A stretch of DNA of 64,000 nucleotides from Antedon mediterranea (GCF_964355755.1 NC_092675.1:2824312-2888311), one strand, 5' to 3'. Positions 1 through 13,610 are shown, counted from the first letter of the stretch. Program-made: numbers and translations. Notes: generated by a model not told the origin, from the letters alone.

Positions 1-656
1 ATATGGCACTTTAGAAATATTATAAGGTAATATGAAAATCAGTTTATAATACGCTAGTAATATCATGATATATGACACAACGGTACACAATGACAAATAA
101 TGAATTCAGTGAAAATAACCAATTATGAGATCATCACCCTCTTTCACCGGTGTGGACCGCCTGACGAGTAGACGGACCGAAGGCAAAGTCATACCGCAAT
201 TAAAAGAGGTTATTCGATACAAAACAGCCTCGGATTGTTTTTGAATATTGTTTCTTATGAAAATAATATCTTGACGTTTGAAAATGTTTGCCCTTGGCTG
301 AAGCTTTTAAGAAGTTATTGAAGTTGGTCACGATTTTGTGATCGGCGGTTGGTGAAAACAACTAGTCTACTGATATAGTTACACTCTTTGACATCTCTAA
401 TTAAAATGTTACGTATTTAGACACCAGTATATAATGTAATGTCATCATTATTTCACCACAAATAATAACACTGATGCACACACCCCATCATTCTGAATTC
501 CATGATAGTGTAGCTGTAGTGTCGGCACTTTCGTCCTGTAAATAACACCACAACAATGGATACGGACATAAAATTTGCTGTCAAGAAAACCATTGTCATC
601 CTGTCAGATCCTGCTACCAGAAAGTTACAACTCCCTACTGCTACAATGCATTCGAT

Positions 657-795
657 TTTGCAGCTGTCACTAGATAGAACTTAACTGACTATTGAAAGTC
701 ACCGAGTGAATATAGCGACAGGCATTACAAATAATTAATACACATTAGATGACTTTCAATAGTCAATTAAGGTCTACCTAGTGACAGCTGCAAAC
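657..795. repeat. Fold-back (palindromic) repeat, about 140 bp
   Basis: Positions 657-702 and 750-795 are inverted copies of each other with about three mismatches. The outer ends read TTTGCAGCTGTCACTAG and its complement. The spacer is about 47 bp. This looks like a small MITE or fold-back element; no target duplication was established. Confidence 0.7.
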
Positions 796-3180
796 ATTGA
801 TGACTGGTGACAATTACTATACTGGCCAACACTATTATTTCCACTACCATGACCACCACAATTCCACGACACATGATAATGTACACCCTTGTATATTGGT
901 ACCAACGAGTGACCAAGTTCCCCTAATTTATCTTTCTAAAGATTAAATCAAAAATAAACTTTTTAAAATTAATATAGAAAATATTATAGTTATTTAACGG
1001 TTGATAAATCTTCCTATGGAATTGATAGAAATCTTACGAGTTTAAAATATTCGAAATGTCTCGAGTAGGTCTATATAATCTTCATGTAATCATAATTTCT
1101 CTAGTAAGTGGCATACCAAATATAGAGCATGGATTAGTTTGCCTTCAAGCAACTATGACAAGTAGGTCATAACTGGTAATTTTAAATTAAAAATAATGTA
1201 CATTAAATATCTGAAGAAGAATGTACAAAGGCCCCGTTGAATAGACCACCGGCTTTGAAACTGACATTTGTGCCAGCTTTGTTTTTAGTCATGTTACCAT
1301 GTTCTTTTGAAATTTGCGGTAATCTTTACACTTTTCATGTTTACATTCGCGGGCCCTACAAACCATCCGTCAATCCTGTATGTCTCATTATTGTATTCTA
1401 TATGAAACTTGTTCGGGAGCCGTCATCACCCACCCCAGGACTTTGTTTTGGCTGACACGCATGTAGAACGTCTGGTTGTGAAGAACTCTGCTATGGTGAT
1501 GTAAACTGGTACCGCAGTATCTGGAACAGAGCGTACAAATCTGACATTTGTCCGTATCATATAAATAAGAACCGACAAAATCCTCTCCTAAAACCATTAA
1601 AACAGCATTTTCATTTTAAATCATTCACCATAATCTGTTTGTTGTGACAAAATTAAACTCCCCAGCTGAGAAAAGTTTACTGAAGATTTATTAACGAATT
1701 TGTATTCTGTACCCGGATCCTTATTGTAAATGTCTCCTCTACGGTTGGATTTGAAATACTTATAATGTTACTTCTATGGTTTGACCTGGATGCATATCTA
1801 CATCGTTTTTAGTAGTATACATTAAATTGAATGTTTTGGGAGAATATTTTGTGAGTTGAAAGATTTACTTTATTTAACGAGGGCGAGATACACACACTAC
1901 GTTTCTAGCATCAACTTTCTTCAATTAATCCGCTGCTTCCATCTTTTATCAGTGCCGGCCGAAAGCAACTCCGATTTCGGGCGTGGAGACGGCAACAATC
2001 ACAAAATTTATTTTTTAACCTGCCATGTACAGTAATAGAACCATTCAATAGAACCGTTAAATAGAACTTTTACTGTGCAATAACTGAATACTAAATGGCA
2101 CGTGATACAAACTTAAACAAAGGGCACAGGGTGTGATATGTCTAGGCTTTCTTGGTTAAGCTGAGGTAACCATTTCTACCTATCAGCTCAACATATCGTT
2201 CAAAACATTAAATTGCTAAACGGCTTGTTTTCTTATGATTTTATTAGTTTTTAGGCCTAGGGCCTATATAAAATCTAAAGTTAGAAATGTTTTTTTTTTA
2301 TTTGTTGGCGATTACATGCTGTTTTCTTAGAGAATGTACTATTGTGCTCTAATAAAAAAGCAAAGCATTTCAATAACACAGATATATCAAACTAGTTTAG
2401 TAGCGTTATCTATTCACTAATAACATCTAGTATTGGCATAATAATATTAAATAAGTGCATGTACGCAAGACAGACATGATTACGTGAATTGCAGCGAGCA
2501 GGCCTGTGGCTCGTATAATCCGAAATTGCGTTAATTCTGTACATAAATACGCACTATCCTGCAATAAACGAGGTTACCGTACGTTGTCATTTAACTGATG
2601 GTTTGATTATAACAAATTGTATCTTTACCGATAATGTTGCAATCGCTAGCCCGCAAATGGATTTCATTAGATAGAAAGTGCGTAACACAGGCTGAAGATT
2701 GATAGTAAAGACGTGTATCGCAAAAAGCACGGTTTAATACCCACCAAGCACGTGCATATGATGTAATGCCAAGACGCCAATTAGATAAGTTCAGCACTTA
2801 GGTATCGCAATTCGGCGCCATGTTAAATGATAAATTTTTATAACAAAATCTAATTACTGTACATGTTTTGTTCATCATAAGATAGGTCTACTCTATTCTT
2901 ATACAGTACTATACTCTAGGCCTATATCAAATTCCCAACGCGAATAATTATTTATGATTGTGCGTATTATTTTTATTCTTGACAAGTTCTATTTTTAAAA
3001 TCGTTGTATATCCACGAATCAATAATAATGAAATTAAACATAATTCATAATTATAGTAAAACGTATGCATGAGTAACAGGCATAGAGAAATGTCTACCCT
3101 ATGTTTGTATTAGGCCTATCTTTATATTATATCTAATATAGAATTAAATCGAGCAGACGACTATGTTAGAACATCGCACT

Positions 3181-3276
3181 GTGATGATGTGATGTGTCCA
3201 TATCACTACCATATTTAAGCATATCACTATATATATGGACACATCACACTAGTTTGATAGTGTAAACAGGAGCTTA
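3181..3276. mobile_element. Family A MITE, 5'-degraded copy
   Basis: It carries the family hallmarks: a GTGATGTGTCCATAT block, a central run of CCATATTT/GCATATCACTA units, then GGACACATCACAC and the right terminus CTAGTTTGATAGTGTA. The left terminus is eroded. It belongs to the same palindromic family as the copies at 3712, 6826, 17070, 29480, 30621, 31656, 31874 and 55371. Confidence 0.65.
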
Positions 3277-3711
3277 ATAAGAAGATTCATGAGTGGAATT
3301 GGAATAGAGCAATTTTAGATAGATTGTTGAAGGCCACTAAACCTGAGTGGTCTTTAATAAGAAAATTGCATTCAGCAGCAATGCTTAGATATAAATGAAT
3401 TTGCATGTGTTATTACGGTTAGGATCGTGTACGTTGATAAATGTGATTCGTATGTGATAAATGGAATGTTGGAAACTTAATTAAATTTAACATTTAATGA
3501 AAAAGGTCAAGCAGACCTTAGGATAATTTAATCTATCACCAACACTATTCACTTTGAATCTTGACTATCATGAGTATCCTTAAAATAATCCAAAATATTT
3601 TTAAGAAGTTTATTGCATAATTATCGTACCGTTCACAAAGAGGTATAGGCCTATAGCGAATATTATGTAAAAACATATATTTCAAAATAATCATTTGTAA
3701 AGCCAGGGTTG

Positions 3712-3884
3712 GTAAAGCGTTGTCTACACTATCAAACTTTATGTGACAAAAAAATGTTATGTGCTCATATATGGACATGATGATGTCATATCACTACCCT
3801 TTGGGCATATCACTATACCATATTTGGGCACATCACGCCTTTTTTTGTCAAACTAGTTTCATACATAGTGTAGACAGAGCTTTA
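3712..3884. mobile_element. Family A MITE, near-complete copy
   Basis: The left end has GTCTACACTATCAAAC and the right end has the inverted form ATAGTGTAGACAGAGCTTTA. The interior has inverted GTGCTCATATATGG and TTTGGGCACATCAC blocks. The element is non-coding and palindromic. Ends of the form TTAAAGC...GCTTTAA would fit a TA or TTA target duplication, as for mariner or Harbinger derived MITEs, but the superfamily is not proven. Confidence 0.75.
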
Positions 3885-5972
3885 TTAGGGGATAATAATA
3901 AAGGAAATATTTCGAAATAACGTCAGTTTAATCCACACACTAATTTCGATATTATTATATCTGCAATATCTTATGAAGAAATAAAGTGAGAAGGACCCAC
4001 GTATAAGACGAACAATACTGGTCGACTGATGAATGAAAACAAATTTATATATGCAGGGTAGGGCCTACAGATAGATAGAGAAGGTGACTGATGAGTCCTA
4101 CAATATTTTGTCAAGGCCTTCCTAAATAAGGAAGTATGTTTAAACAGCAAACTTGATTGAAATTCAATTGAATATCATCTTGAAGCAGAAGGGATACCCC
4201 TTCTAATCTAAAGTATCAGGTGAACTCGCTATTTTAATTATTTTTTGTAACTAAAGATACTTTATCTGGAATTACATCCTCCGTTTACAGTCTCAGTTTT
4301 CAGAAGATAGTTCTTCGTTTCTATACATAATTATTGATTCCTATTAAGTCTAATCACTCCATAACGTTTGAGAGGTTTCATGTTTAGCATGGACTTTTAT
4401 TATTCGAGTTGACTTTCTGTGTTTGCCGCTTGAGATGGGTTAAAGGGTGTATACGCACCGTATACGGGTTTCCGCAGCTCAGCCGCCCGTCCGCTCCGCG
4501 TTTTGTGAGCTTTGTCCACACAAGACGGTCACACTGGCGGTGGTTGCGTCGAGAATCACAGATGCCTTAAAACAGATTGCATGTTCTCGGGATTTACTGT
4601 ATCACCACATTATGGCATTATGTTATAGAGTGTCACAGGTCCGTACATTCTGTAATACAGTATCACATATGTATTACATGTGCCTGTATTATGTTATAGT
4701 GTTAGTCTTATGGTCTATGATACATGGATCACATATGAAAGTATCTGTAGGCCTATCACAAAATTTGCCTATAATTAGCCTACTATACAATGATATACAG
4801 CAGAGCTAAAGACGCCAAAATAGCGTCATTATCGTGTAGAAATGCAGCGCTAAAAAAATAACTTTCTTTTCGAGTCGTTACACCTGAATAAATAGTAAAG
4901 ATTACATTTACACCAATCTGTGACGTAAATATGTGCGTGATGGATACACCTTTACCTGTCTACACTACATCATTACTTTGACTTTGTGATTAAGAATAAT
5001 AATCCGTGTAGCGTGTGGTTTATTGGCACAGTGAACATGAGGTGATGACTGATTAGACGAAAATAAACTTCGTTATTGCTTTCTATCGATAAAATGGATT
5101 ACGACGCGCTTTCAAACGTGCGTCATGATTTTGTATCTTTTGGCGGGAAGATGGGCTCCATGCAAATAAACATAGTTAACCCAAGTAATCAAAACAATAT
5201 AGGATGCTGAGATCTGAAGACCAAAGGATTCATCCGAGGCTGCAACACGTCCATTTCCACGCCGCGGAGATTATGTAGATTTCTCAGACAGTACAGAACT
5301 CTTGGTAGTTGTTGCAGACAGACATTAAGATCAAAGGATTGTTGTTACGAGTTTCGATCTTGGCAAGATGAGCTCAGTGTCCTGTTGTTAATCCTTACAA
5401 TTGTGGGAAGTGCTTTATATAGATGTTGCATTTTGAGTGAAGGTTATTAGGGAGGAGGATCGACTACCCTTTATTCATGGAAATGCAAGGGATACATCGA
5501 CGTATTGTTTGTATATATTTGTACATCATCAGTTGTCTTGGTTAGACACGCGACCAAACATGATTGATTCGTTTTAAGGTGTAGCGTTCCAACGGGTGTG
5601 TAATCAATTACGCCATGACGACAGGTGTAAAATAGTACGTCGCGACAAGTAACGTCTGCATCATGAGTTATGCTCTTTGGTACTTATAGGTCAAAGGGAT
5701 GGAAGTTGTCTGTGGCCTAGCCTAGACCAGGGAGTCTCCCTGCCTAGACTGAAGAGGTGAATCGCGTAAATGTAGGTCATTGTACTGTGGAAATGGTGAT
5801 TCTTACAAGAAGGCGTCTTATTTATATGTGTAGCTGGAGCTTAGTCTGTGATCAATTCTAGATTTGTACTTATGTGTATAAAACCTTTTAGCATCATATC
5901 AGTCATAGTGTTTGCGATGCATGATAATCGCATCATGATTGGTTATTGCGCTTACGTCATTGCGTTGTTTCC

Positions 5973-6074
5973 TAAGCTTGTTTCCCACTATACGCAACGC
6001 AAGAAAGACGCAGACGCAACGCAAGCGAATTGACCAATGACAAGCGGCAGCTCGAATAATCTATCGCTTGCAAC
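5973..6074. mobile_element. Family B MITE (CGCAACGCAAG type), partial
   Basis: It starts AAGCTTGTTTCCCACTA, followed by two CGCAACGCAAG blocks and GAATTGACCAATGACAAGCG. The same order of motifs occurs at 49.12 and 50.43 kb, where the matching inverted right half is kept. Here the right half is mostly lost. Confidence 0.65.
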
Positions 6075-6825
6075 TTGTCTTTTTGAGCACAAGTTTGTAC
6101 ATTTAGCATCGTGCTTACCTAACGTTGGGTCGTATTCATTGATAAATCGTTTGGTAATAAACTTGACTGTAAGGGCTGAAAGATATAAATCAATATAATA
6201 CTATTAGTATTTCGACAAAAATAAAACGAAAGAAAACATATTTCTGTACGCACTTAAAGCGTAAATTGATAACTTGATTTTGTACCTAGAATTTGGCGAC
6301 AGTTTTTACGGAGTCTACGCCATTTAAAATGTATTTACTCAAATTGAAATGGGCATAAATAGTAAATATCAATAAAAAATTCACCTCTTAACTAAGTACG
6401 TCTTTCTTAGTATTCATATTCGTTATAAAAATCGGTTCTGAGTAGGCCTACTGGCGCCTCTCACCTTCCTCAATGTAAATCAATATTGTTTTCATATTAT
6501 TAAAAAAAAAGTTATTATAACAGGTATAAGGTATGGTGCAAGTCCCAGTGCGTCTATAATCTCTTGGATATTTTAAAGGTTGTCAGGACTTTTGTCTATG
6601 TTTTATAGCGTATATCAACATTTTTTACTGAGTCTCACGGACGCTATAGGAATATGAGATCATTGCGGAAACTATTTAAAAAACCAATTACAATTTCAAA
6701 ATGTTTTGTTCGTTGATTTATGACATGTGGGAAATCAGTAATGTTCTCCCGTCTCCATATTATGAAATATAATATATTTCATTGTTATTGCACAGAACAG
6801 AGGCCATATATTGAGAGTCTATTCG

Positions 6826-6948
6826 CTTTTCTACACTATCAAAAGTTTGACAATGTGATGTGCTCATGGTAGTGAGGCTCACATAGGCCTATGGTAGCGA
6901 CACATTTTCTTGGGGAATTAAAGTTTGATAGTGTAGATAGGGCTTTAT
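6826..6948. mobile_element. Family A MITE, diverged copy
   Basis: CTACACTATCAAAAGTTTGAC at the left and AAGTTTGATAGTGTAGAT at the right are inverted termini. The interior GTGATGTGCTCAT and CGACACATTTT blocks match other family members but are rearranged. Confidence 0.65.
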
Positions 6949-7187
6949 GAAAGTCGGGATTATCTCCTTATTCTCCTTCTAATAAGATAATAATGGTATG
7001 GTAGGCCTAATACAAATATGGTAAATCGAAATATGTATTTAGAGTAGCCTAGTCGTATCTGAGGCCTACATGCTTTATGCCAATATTAGGCATAGCCTAC
7101 CTGTCTACATTGTGAACTGTACGATTTAAAATTGCATGAGATTTCGAAGACATAATAAAGAGAAAGAACGTAATGTAGTTTGGCATA

Positions 7188-7217
7188 CCATAGAGATATT
7201 ATATAATATCTCTATGG
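7188..7217. repeat. 30-bp perfect palindrome
   Basis: The arm CCATAGAGATATTAT is followed immediately by its exact reverse complement, with no loop. A GGCATAC heptamer lies on both sides (7182-7188 and 7217-7223). A half-similar sequence with ATATCTCTATGG and flanking GAGGCC words occurs near 33.73-33.77 kb. Confidence 0.7.
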
Positions 7218-8135
7218 GCATACTCATGAAGAAATGTTCCTTTCCACTTTTATGGCGCATGATCCATCGGTATCGGACGGTGCATGCCTTCACGTTTAAC
7301 CAAGCTTCAAACGAGGAATAAGTGTAAATCCGCACCTGTCTTCAACTGAATATTGTCATTTTAAATTACTTTATTCAACGTGTATTAAATGAGTTGTAGT
7401 AATATGATACGCATTTCATAATTTGTAACATTAAATGAGAATGATAACATGGTTTTAAACCCGCGTGTCACGGTCTAGGCCTATTATGTCAAGGTTAAGT
7501 TTCACGCCGAGAATCGAAACTATCTAACTGATCCAATCGGTAACCTATCAAATAATAATAATTCAAAATGCTCTAACGGTGAACGTAGGCCTACGGTTAT
7601 CCATTTGTAGTCAGTCACTGAAACCTAATTATAAATAATTTCTCGGGCAAGGATATACACTCCTTTAGAGATAATCGGAACGTGATTTTATTAAAATTGT
7701 CGGTGATCAGGATTTTGAATAAATCCATAGCATTCCACCTGGCAAAACAAAAAGTAGATCCCCACGACAGCAAGATGGTGGACGATTAATGATAAGTGAC
7801 ATTTTGAAACCGGAAGCTAAGGTTACAAAAGGTCAAATGCATTTTAGTTTCGGTAAATATCACGACCGAGTCGCAGCTGAATTTATAACCAGAGGAAAGA
7901 TTCAAAATGTATATTATATTTAGGTCTACGTCATTGCTTTAGGGTTTGGTGATTGACCCATTATACAGCAATTTACAGTATTAGTATGCTAATGTTAAAT
8001 AGTTCGATGCACGATTATTCCTAAATGGAAATAAAAGTTATATTAATATAGGATTCGGTCAATCAATCAATCCATGAATAATTATCTTCTTACAGAAGAG
8101 GCTAACATAAATGCAGCGGTGTTCAAGGTACGATG

Positions 8136-8400
8136 TTGAGAAGCGTGGGTGGATGGGTGTATGTGTGGTATGGTCTAGAGATATCAACACCAGGCTAGAG
8201 GTGGTTCAAATCCCATCCGTAGTATCTTAAATGTACTGATGATTCTCGGTACAGTTTAACGTCAGATTTTGTGAAAACATCTGTTTATAGTTTAGTAACA
8301 GCCTCAATGGCTTATCCTGTATGTAGCACCGCAAAAGGAAAAGAGGACATATTTCATGCCCGCTTAACCGCTGTTCGGGAAAAAGCTGGGTTAAAATAGA
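8136..8400 (+). mobile_element. Possible tRNA-derived SINE
   Basis: The stretch from about 8170 has a plausible A box (TGGTCTAGAGATATC) and, 30-40 bp on, a perfect B-box-like GGTTCAAATCC at about 8204. A non-tRNA body follows. A true tRNA gene is unlikely because no clear acceptor-stem pairing is seen. Its 3' end is undefined and no second copy was found in the window, so the SINE call is tentative. Confidence 0.4.
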
Positions 8401-9204
8401 AAATAGACATTTTAAACCTGGAGCTCCCCTTTAACAGGTGTACTGTACTTCCGACTATCTGGAATCATAACAATAACAATGCCTTATTTGTGTCTCTTCT
8501 TTATGTTGTACAGTATAATTATATACAAATGCATTCACATTTTTGTACGTTCAACACAGTTCAAAGAAATGCTAAACTAACAAACTGACCAGAAATGAGG
8601 TACTTTAGACATGTATTGCCATTTATTACAAATTTGTAATGTATACGCCTGCATTAGTTTCAACAATCAAGTATCTATTTTTGGAGGTGTAATTGGTTTT
8701 CTGCCAAATTGAAAACTTCACATAATACCGGTTGTGTTTCTGTCATCAGGTTAGCGCGAGAATGTACTCTCTTAAATTCATCGATTGGAAATTTCGATCG
8801 TATTTACGTTTGATGATTAAAACCAAACTTTTTAGACTGAATATGGTATTCATGAATGTGAAATACGCTCCAGTTGAAAATAAAGTTTCAACTGATAGAA
8901 AGTTTGATTACAACATCCAATCAGCGCCTAATATATTGTGACGTGAAAGCGCGCGGACAACAAAAGTTTGTCTTCCCTCTCCTCGCTTCCCGCCCGCCTG
9001 ATCTTCAGAGTCAGTGTCTTCATGCTCTTCGATCGTATTTTAGATTCTTTGCCTACAATTTACGAGCTACCGTATTCGTAACATATACCAATTGAATCAA
9101 TATCTATTTTAGAAGGTTGGTAATCATTTATTTTAAATTGAATCTAAGGCATACGCTACATTGAGGCCTACATTCACACCACCACCACCGCGCACATTTT
9201 CTGG

Positions 9205-9715
9205 CCACAGCACAGATCTAGGCCTAGTTAGTAGGCTAGTTGACGTGACAGCAGCGAGTGTGGTGTACGGTTACGGCTCGAGTTTATTTTTGCCGGTTAC
9301 CGAGTTAGGCTATAGGCCTAGCTAGTGAGTAGCCTAGGTTAAATTTACTAAATCAAATGTGTTATGCCTTGAATATTATTCTATCTAGGGTAGGCTAGGC
9401 CTAGCCTAGTTGAATAGGCATTTCCATTGTATAAACAATTTTAATGAATACTAAAAAAACGTTACTTTGTTGTAATTCTTGATGACGTTCTCTAGGCCTA
9501 CCCTAGCTAGCCTAGGCTAGTACTAGCCTAGTAGGCTAGGCCTAACTAGTAGGTCTAGCTGGAGAAGAGCTAGGTCTAATAAATAGGGCTAGACTAGGCC
9601 TAGTTACTAAGCCTAGGCCCTACTTTAATACTATTTCCTAGACTAGGCCCTAGAGGCCTAGCTAGGCCTATAGCTAGAGCCTCTAGTAGGGCCTAGCCTA
9701 GCTAGGCGTCCTACG
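9205..9715. promoter_or_regulatory. CTAG/AGGCCT-rich island, possible gene 5' region
   Basis: Within about 500 bp the words AGGCCTAG, CCTAGCTAGG and GCCTAGCCTAG and their overlaps recur dozens of times, giving very dense short palindromes. Smaller clusters of the same composition lie just upstream of CCDC124 (15.15-15.33 kb) and inside UTP15 intron 1 (40.66-40.84 kb), both near gene starts. A promoter or CpG-island-like role is inferred from that placement only. Confidence 0.35.
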
Positions 9716-9836
9716 AATAAATTATGATATAATTAATAATTATAATATTAATAAATAATGACGATAGGCTATACTGTGTATACTGTACAGTACTATAACA
9801 TTTAGTAGAAACATATTATTTCTATCTATTGCACAG

Positions 9837-10133
9837 GAAAAATGCTTGACTACACAATGTCAATGATGTTTCGGGCTGCAATCATTCACAATAACAACAT
9901 GGACATCATCTTGAACGATTTATATTTATTTTTTGATAGTAAGTAATAATAATATGTTGTGTATCTGTATTTAAATCACTGTATTTATACATGTCAATTG
10001 TGTATAAATTCGTGTTTTTTAAGCTTTAAAACTGAACAGGGACTGGATTAAAAAATATTTCCAACCTAGAAGAAACTACTCGACATACCGACCTGATGCT
10101 AGAAAAAGATTGCCTAATTATTGGTGGCTTGAC
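9837..10133 (+). other. Unresolved two-exon candidate gene
   Basis: A possible exon at 9837-9938 follows a pyrimidine-rich tract ending GCACAG, has an ATG at 9842 and ends at a strong donor (A|GTAAGTAA). It reads 32 codons with many Met, Ile and Asn. A possible acceptor at 10039 (GAACAG) opens a second exon. The phase set by the first exon gives a frame containing LEETTRHTDLMLEKD. A different frame, shifted by one base, contains DWIKKYFQPRRNYSTYR and ends at TGA near 10133. The two phases disagree, so this may be a diverged gene, a transposon remnant or chance. I do not recognise either product. Confidence 0.22.
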
Positions 10134-13100
10134 TGAATCTGAACTAGCCTATTATTTTTACTATTTGTGTTACTATTATTAATGTTTTATAATTTATTTT
10201 GTGCACTAGGCCTAATGGTCTTGTTATGCTGATTTATATGAAGCATACTATATGTCTCAATCTTCTACAGAGCATGAACCAAATCAGAAGCTGTGAATTT
10301 GTTCATTCAACATATCCATGTAAGCATATTAATTAATACTAATAGTACAGTTTTTATTTTCATTTTAAAAATTACGAATGTCAAAATTTACTTAAATTAG
10401 AGAAAAGAGTTTTATATGATACTCTTTTCTGATAATATTGAATAGCAAAACTATTCACCGTTGCTTTTTAAGACCATATTGAAAATAAAAAATTATCAAT
10501 GATAAAGATAGTACAGTACTACTACTAAAGATGCGTACATTTATCAAATATTTTATGATAAATAACAGTTTGTTATGCTTTTTGTTATTCTTACAGGATG
10601 CAACAGATGTTAGAAAATAGTATTCAGGACAAAAATTTGCACAGCCATATTTATTGTCAATTGGATGGTCATCATAACTCAACATGTACTTTCATTCAGA
10701 CACATTATAGAAGCCATGGTTGGGCTTTTATTTAGGCTGCACTATATTTTCCTGAATGATATTTGTGGACTTTGTAGATGCCCTCCCAAGAATTAGGGTA
10801 TATCACCAAGGCATATAAGATAGTTTTTGAATTTATAATTATACTACTGAAAGACAAAGACTACAGCAGTGTCTTGACTATTGTAATATACTGTTGTTAT
10901 GTTCAATAAAATCAAAATGGAATATATATAAGAAACGTATCTTTTTTAAGCATCGTATTTAAACAAAAAAGTCAATCGATTTTGGTTGAAAAAATAATTT
11001 TTCCAATCTTCTTAGTTTGAAATTTTTCAATCTTTGAATCGATTGAAAATCTTCAATCGTTATTTCAATCAATCCGATTTGTCCCTACTCACAGTCGGCC
11101 AAAAGTTGAAAAATCAACCGTATCGATTGAATATTCAGTCGACCAATTTAAGAGAGTAGCTGTAAAAAAAGATACTTGCTTGCTTTTCTCAGTGTGCCAT
11201 CATACATGTTAATATTACTTTGGGGTATTATTATAGATGCTGAGTCGTACGTTTCAGGGCTTATTAAGAAATGGTACCTGTTAGAAAATTAAAATCGTAA
11301 CCTCTGTCAAATCGTAGGTTACATATTTTTTCTTTCTCATGTGGTTTTATATAAACTGAACCATACTTTAAATTAATTTAAATTAAGTTTTTGCGGAGGT
11401 TATAGAAACAAGAAAAAACTACTATCGATGATAGCGTGCCGTAAACTATACTAATAGCCATTATACAGAAATATTTTAACATTAGTTCTTGAAAGAACAG
11501 TAGCAGTGCTAATTGTATTAGTTTGCTTATAAAAAGTGTATGAAAACACATTTAAATTACAATCAAACAGTAAGATGTGATTGATGATGCGATGTATTCG
11601 GTTTAATCAGAACATTTAAACGATACAATTAAATTGAGAATAAGTACGAAATTATATTCTAGTAATAGTTGAAGTCTTGTGAATGATTTTGACTCAATTC
11701 AAATAGGATTTTTAAACAGCGAAAAAGGGTATCCGTGGATTATTCAGAATCAGTAGCTGCATTAACAGTGCTTATATTTCCAATATAAGCTCATGAGCTT
11801 ACTTTCAGCTCGATCGTTCTGTCGATCTGTATAATGGCGGAGCGTTCTTCGAGTAATTTTTAGTCGCGTGCAAACGCGACTCTACTACAGCTCACTATGT
11901 TGGTCGGTCGGTCGGTAAACCTAACTCAAATTTGAGCACGCGACTGCAGCCATGATGTTCTCGGTGACTATACAGCTTTATATTACACTAAAAACTGCAA
12001 ATGAAAATTACGAATGGATTTGAACATTGGAAATTCATCCTCGTACCGTATTCAATAGACTGTAGAGAAATCTCGTCAACTTTACATCAGTCTAATCGCA
12101 AACTGAATGTGTGTAAACAAATACTACGCGTGCGTCTGTTGTCGATAGAAAAATAAATAGAAATAAATTTAGGAAATGTAAACAGCAGCTGTTTTTGTAG
12201 TTGATAGTGACGTAGTCGAAACGAAATGTCTATTTTATTTATTTATTTTATTTATTTAACAACATCTTTATACAGGATTACACAATCCGCTAAAAGAAAA
12301 CCTGATTTACATTGTGGTCCTGTCATCATTTTACGGTATAAAACCCTATTAAGGGGACTCCACCATTGAGACAAACTGTTTAGGGGTGTCTGTGTCGGAA
12401 GTGTTAAAACATAGGCCTATAGGCCTACGTGCCCTTTTTCGTTGCCCCAAATTTTTTTCCTAATAGGAATTGCCCCCGAATCCGCTCCCGAATGATGTTT
12501 TTTTAACGCGTAATATAAACTGTGTATTTTTAAATCACTTTTCACATTTCATTTTTTTTAAATTTTAACAAAAAAGTAAATTTACCTTCTTATTATCAGA
12601 GTTAATAAAATCTAATTTTTTGAATTACTTTCAACTCAATGTTCACCATTGTGACGTCATTTAACGGTAACCATTGACACATCATGAAATCTACCATTAC
12701 TAACCAAACGATATCATGTCAAACGCACACATGCGCAGATGTTTATACCACCATTACATTCTAATGATAATTCCAGATGCGAGTAATTAACCATTACACA
12801 CAGATCATTACACTTTATTGAAATCATGCGGAATACCACATCAAATTCGTAGCAGATTTTTAACACATCATGAAGATATTCAGAACACAGCACTTGTCTG
12901 TTCTAATTTTTCCCGCGCATTTCGTCAAGCATCATTCACATATATCAATTAATTCAATCTTGCTCATCAGGGACATATTAAAGGTAGCTAGCGACTACAA
13001 AGATCTTAAAAAAACCATGTCGATAAAAACATATCAATTATAATCCCGAGTACTTTGCGTGAAAGCATCACGATTCGCATAACAACCAGATTTACAGACG

Positions 13101-13610
13101 ATAAAAATGCACTATTTAATACATTTATAGTTATAGTTGCATGAGATTCGACTGGCAAACACTGTCATTAAATTGTCAGTAGGAGAAGTTTGAAATGTTC
13201 GTTAAGTCATCATACGGGTTTACAAATCGGTGAAACTACTAAAAACGGAAACATTAAAGAACATTAGACATAAAAGTTGTAATGTTACGATCGCAATTGA
13301 AAATATGAGCGCTGTAAACTGCAATTGTGCAAGTAGACTTAAGTATCAATGTCGACATTATTGGTACGCACAGCTATAATTAAACTAAGTACGCAGTACG
13401 TAGTTTTAAAAATACCGATATTTAGATATCTAGATAGGATCATTTGTCAAATAGGCTAGGAGGAGAAACGATCATTTGTCGATACGGCTGTACCACACGG
13501 GGTGAATCACTAATGACTAGTCAGTAGACGGGGTAGACTTGACATATCGGACAACTATACTATTAGGACCAATGTGAAAGAGAGCTACCGTATACGACCA
13601 CTCTACTCAC
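10134..13610. other. Non-coding stretch with one family C repeat
   Basis: No coding exon is recognised. Ras-type G3 (DTAG) and G4 (NKxD) motifs, expected if the minus-strand GTPase continued here, were not found by eye. The stretch contains the family C palindrome at 11859-11953 and short runs of T and A. Confidence 0.5.
11859..11953. mobile_element. Family C palindromic element
   Basis: It begins TTTAGTCGCGTGCAAACGCG and ends GAGCACGCGACTGCAGCCATG, with GGTCGGTCGGTCGGTAAA in the interior. An inverted copy lies at 62597-62700 and an end fragment at 61091-61130. These copies show it to be a dispersed repeat with TCGCGTGC termini. Confidence 0.65.

Larger units (their letters stand above)
1..9170. 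other. Gene-poor stretch, no recognisable coding exons
   Basis: I see no open frame here that resembles a known protein or has convincing exon borders. The longest open frame (4447-4809, plus, 120 codons) has no family resemblance and no supporting context. The stretch holds a fold-back repeat at 657-795, family A MITEs at 3.18, 3.71 and 6.83 kb, a family B copy at 5.97 kb, a 30-bp perfect palindrome at 7.19 kb and a tRNA-like SINE at 8.14 kb, each listed separately. It could be intergenic, or intron of the minus-strand Ras-like gene whose first exon lies at 13.9 kb. Confidence 0.6.

Noticed and set aside
4447-4809. 120-codon plus-strand open frame
   Set aside because: No recognisable domain, no splice or promoter context, and a stop-poor stretch of this length is expected by chance.
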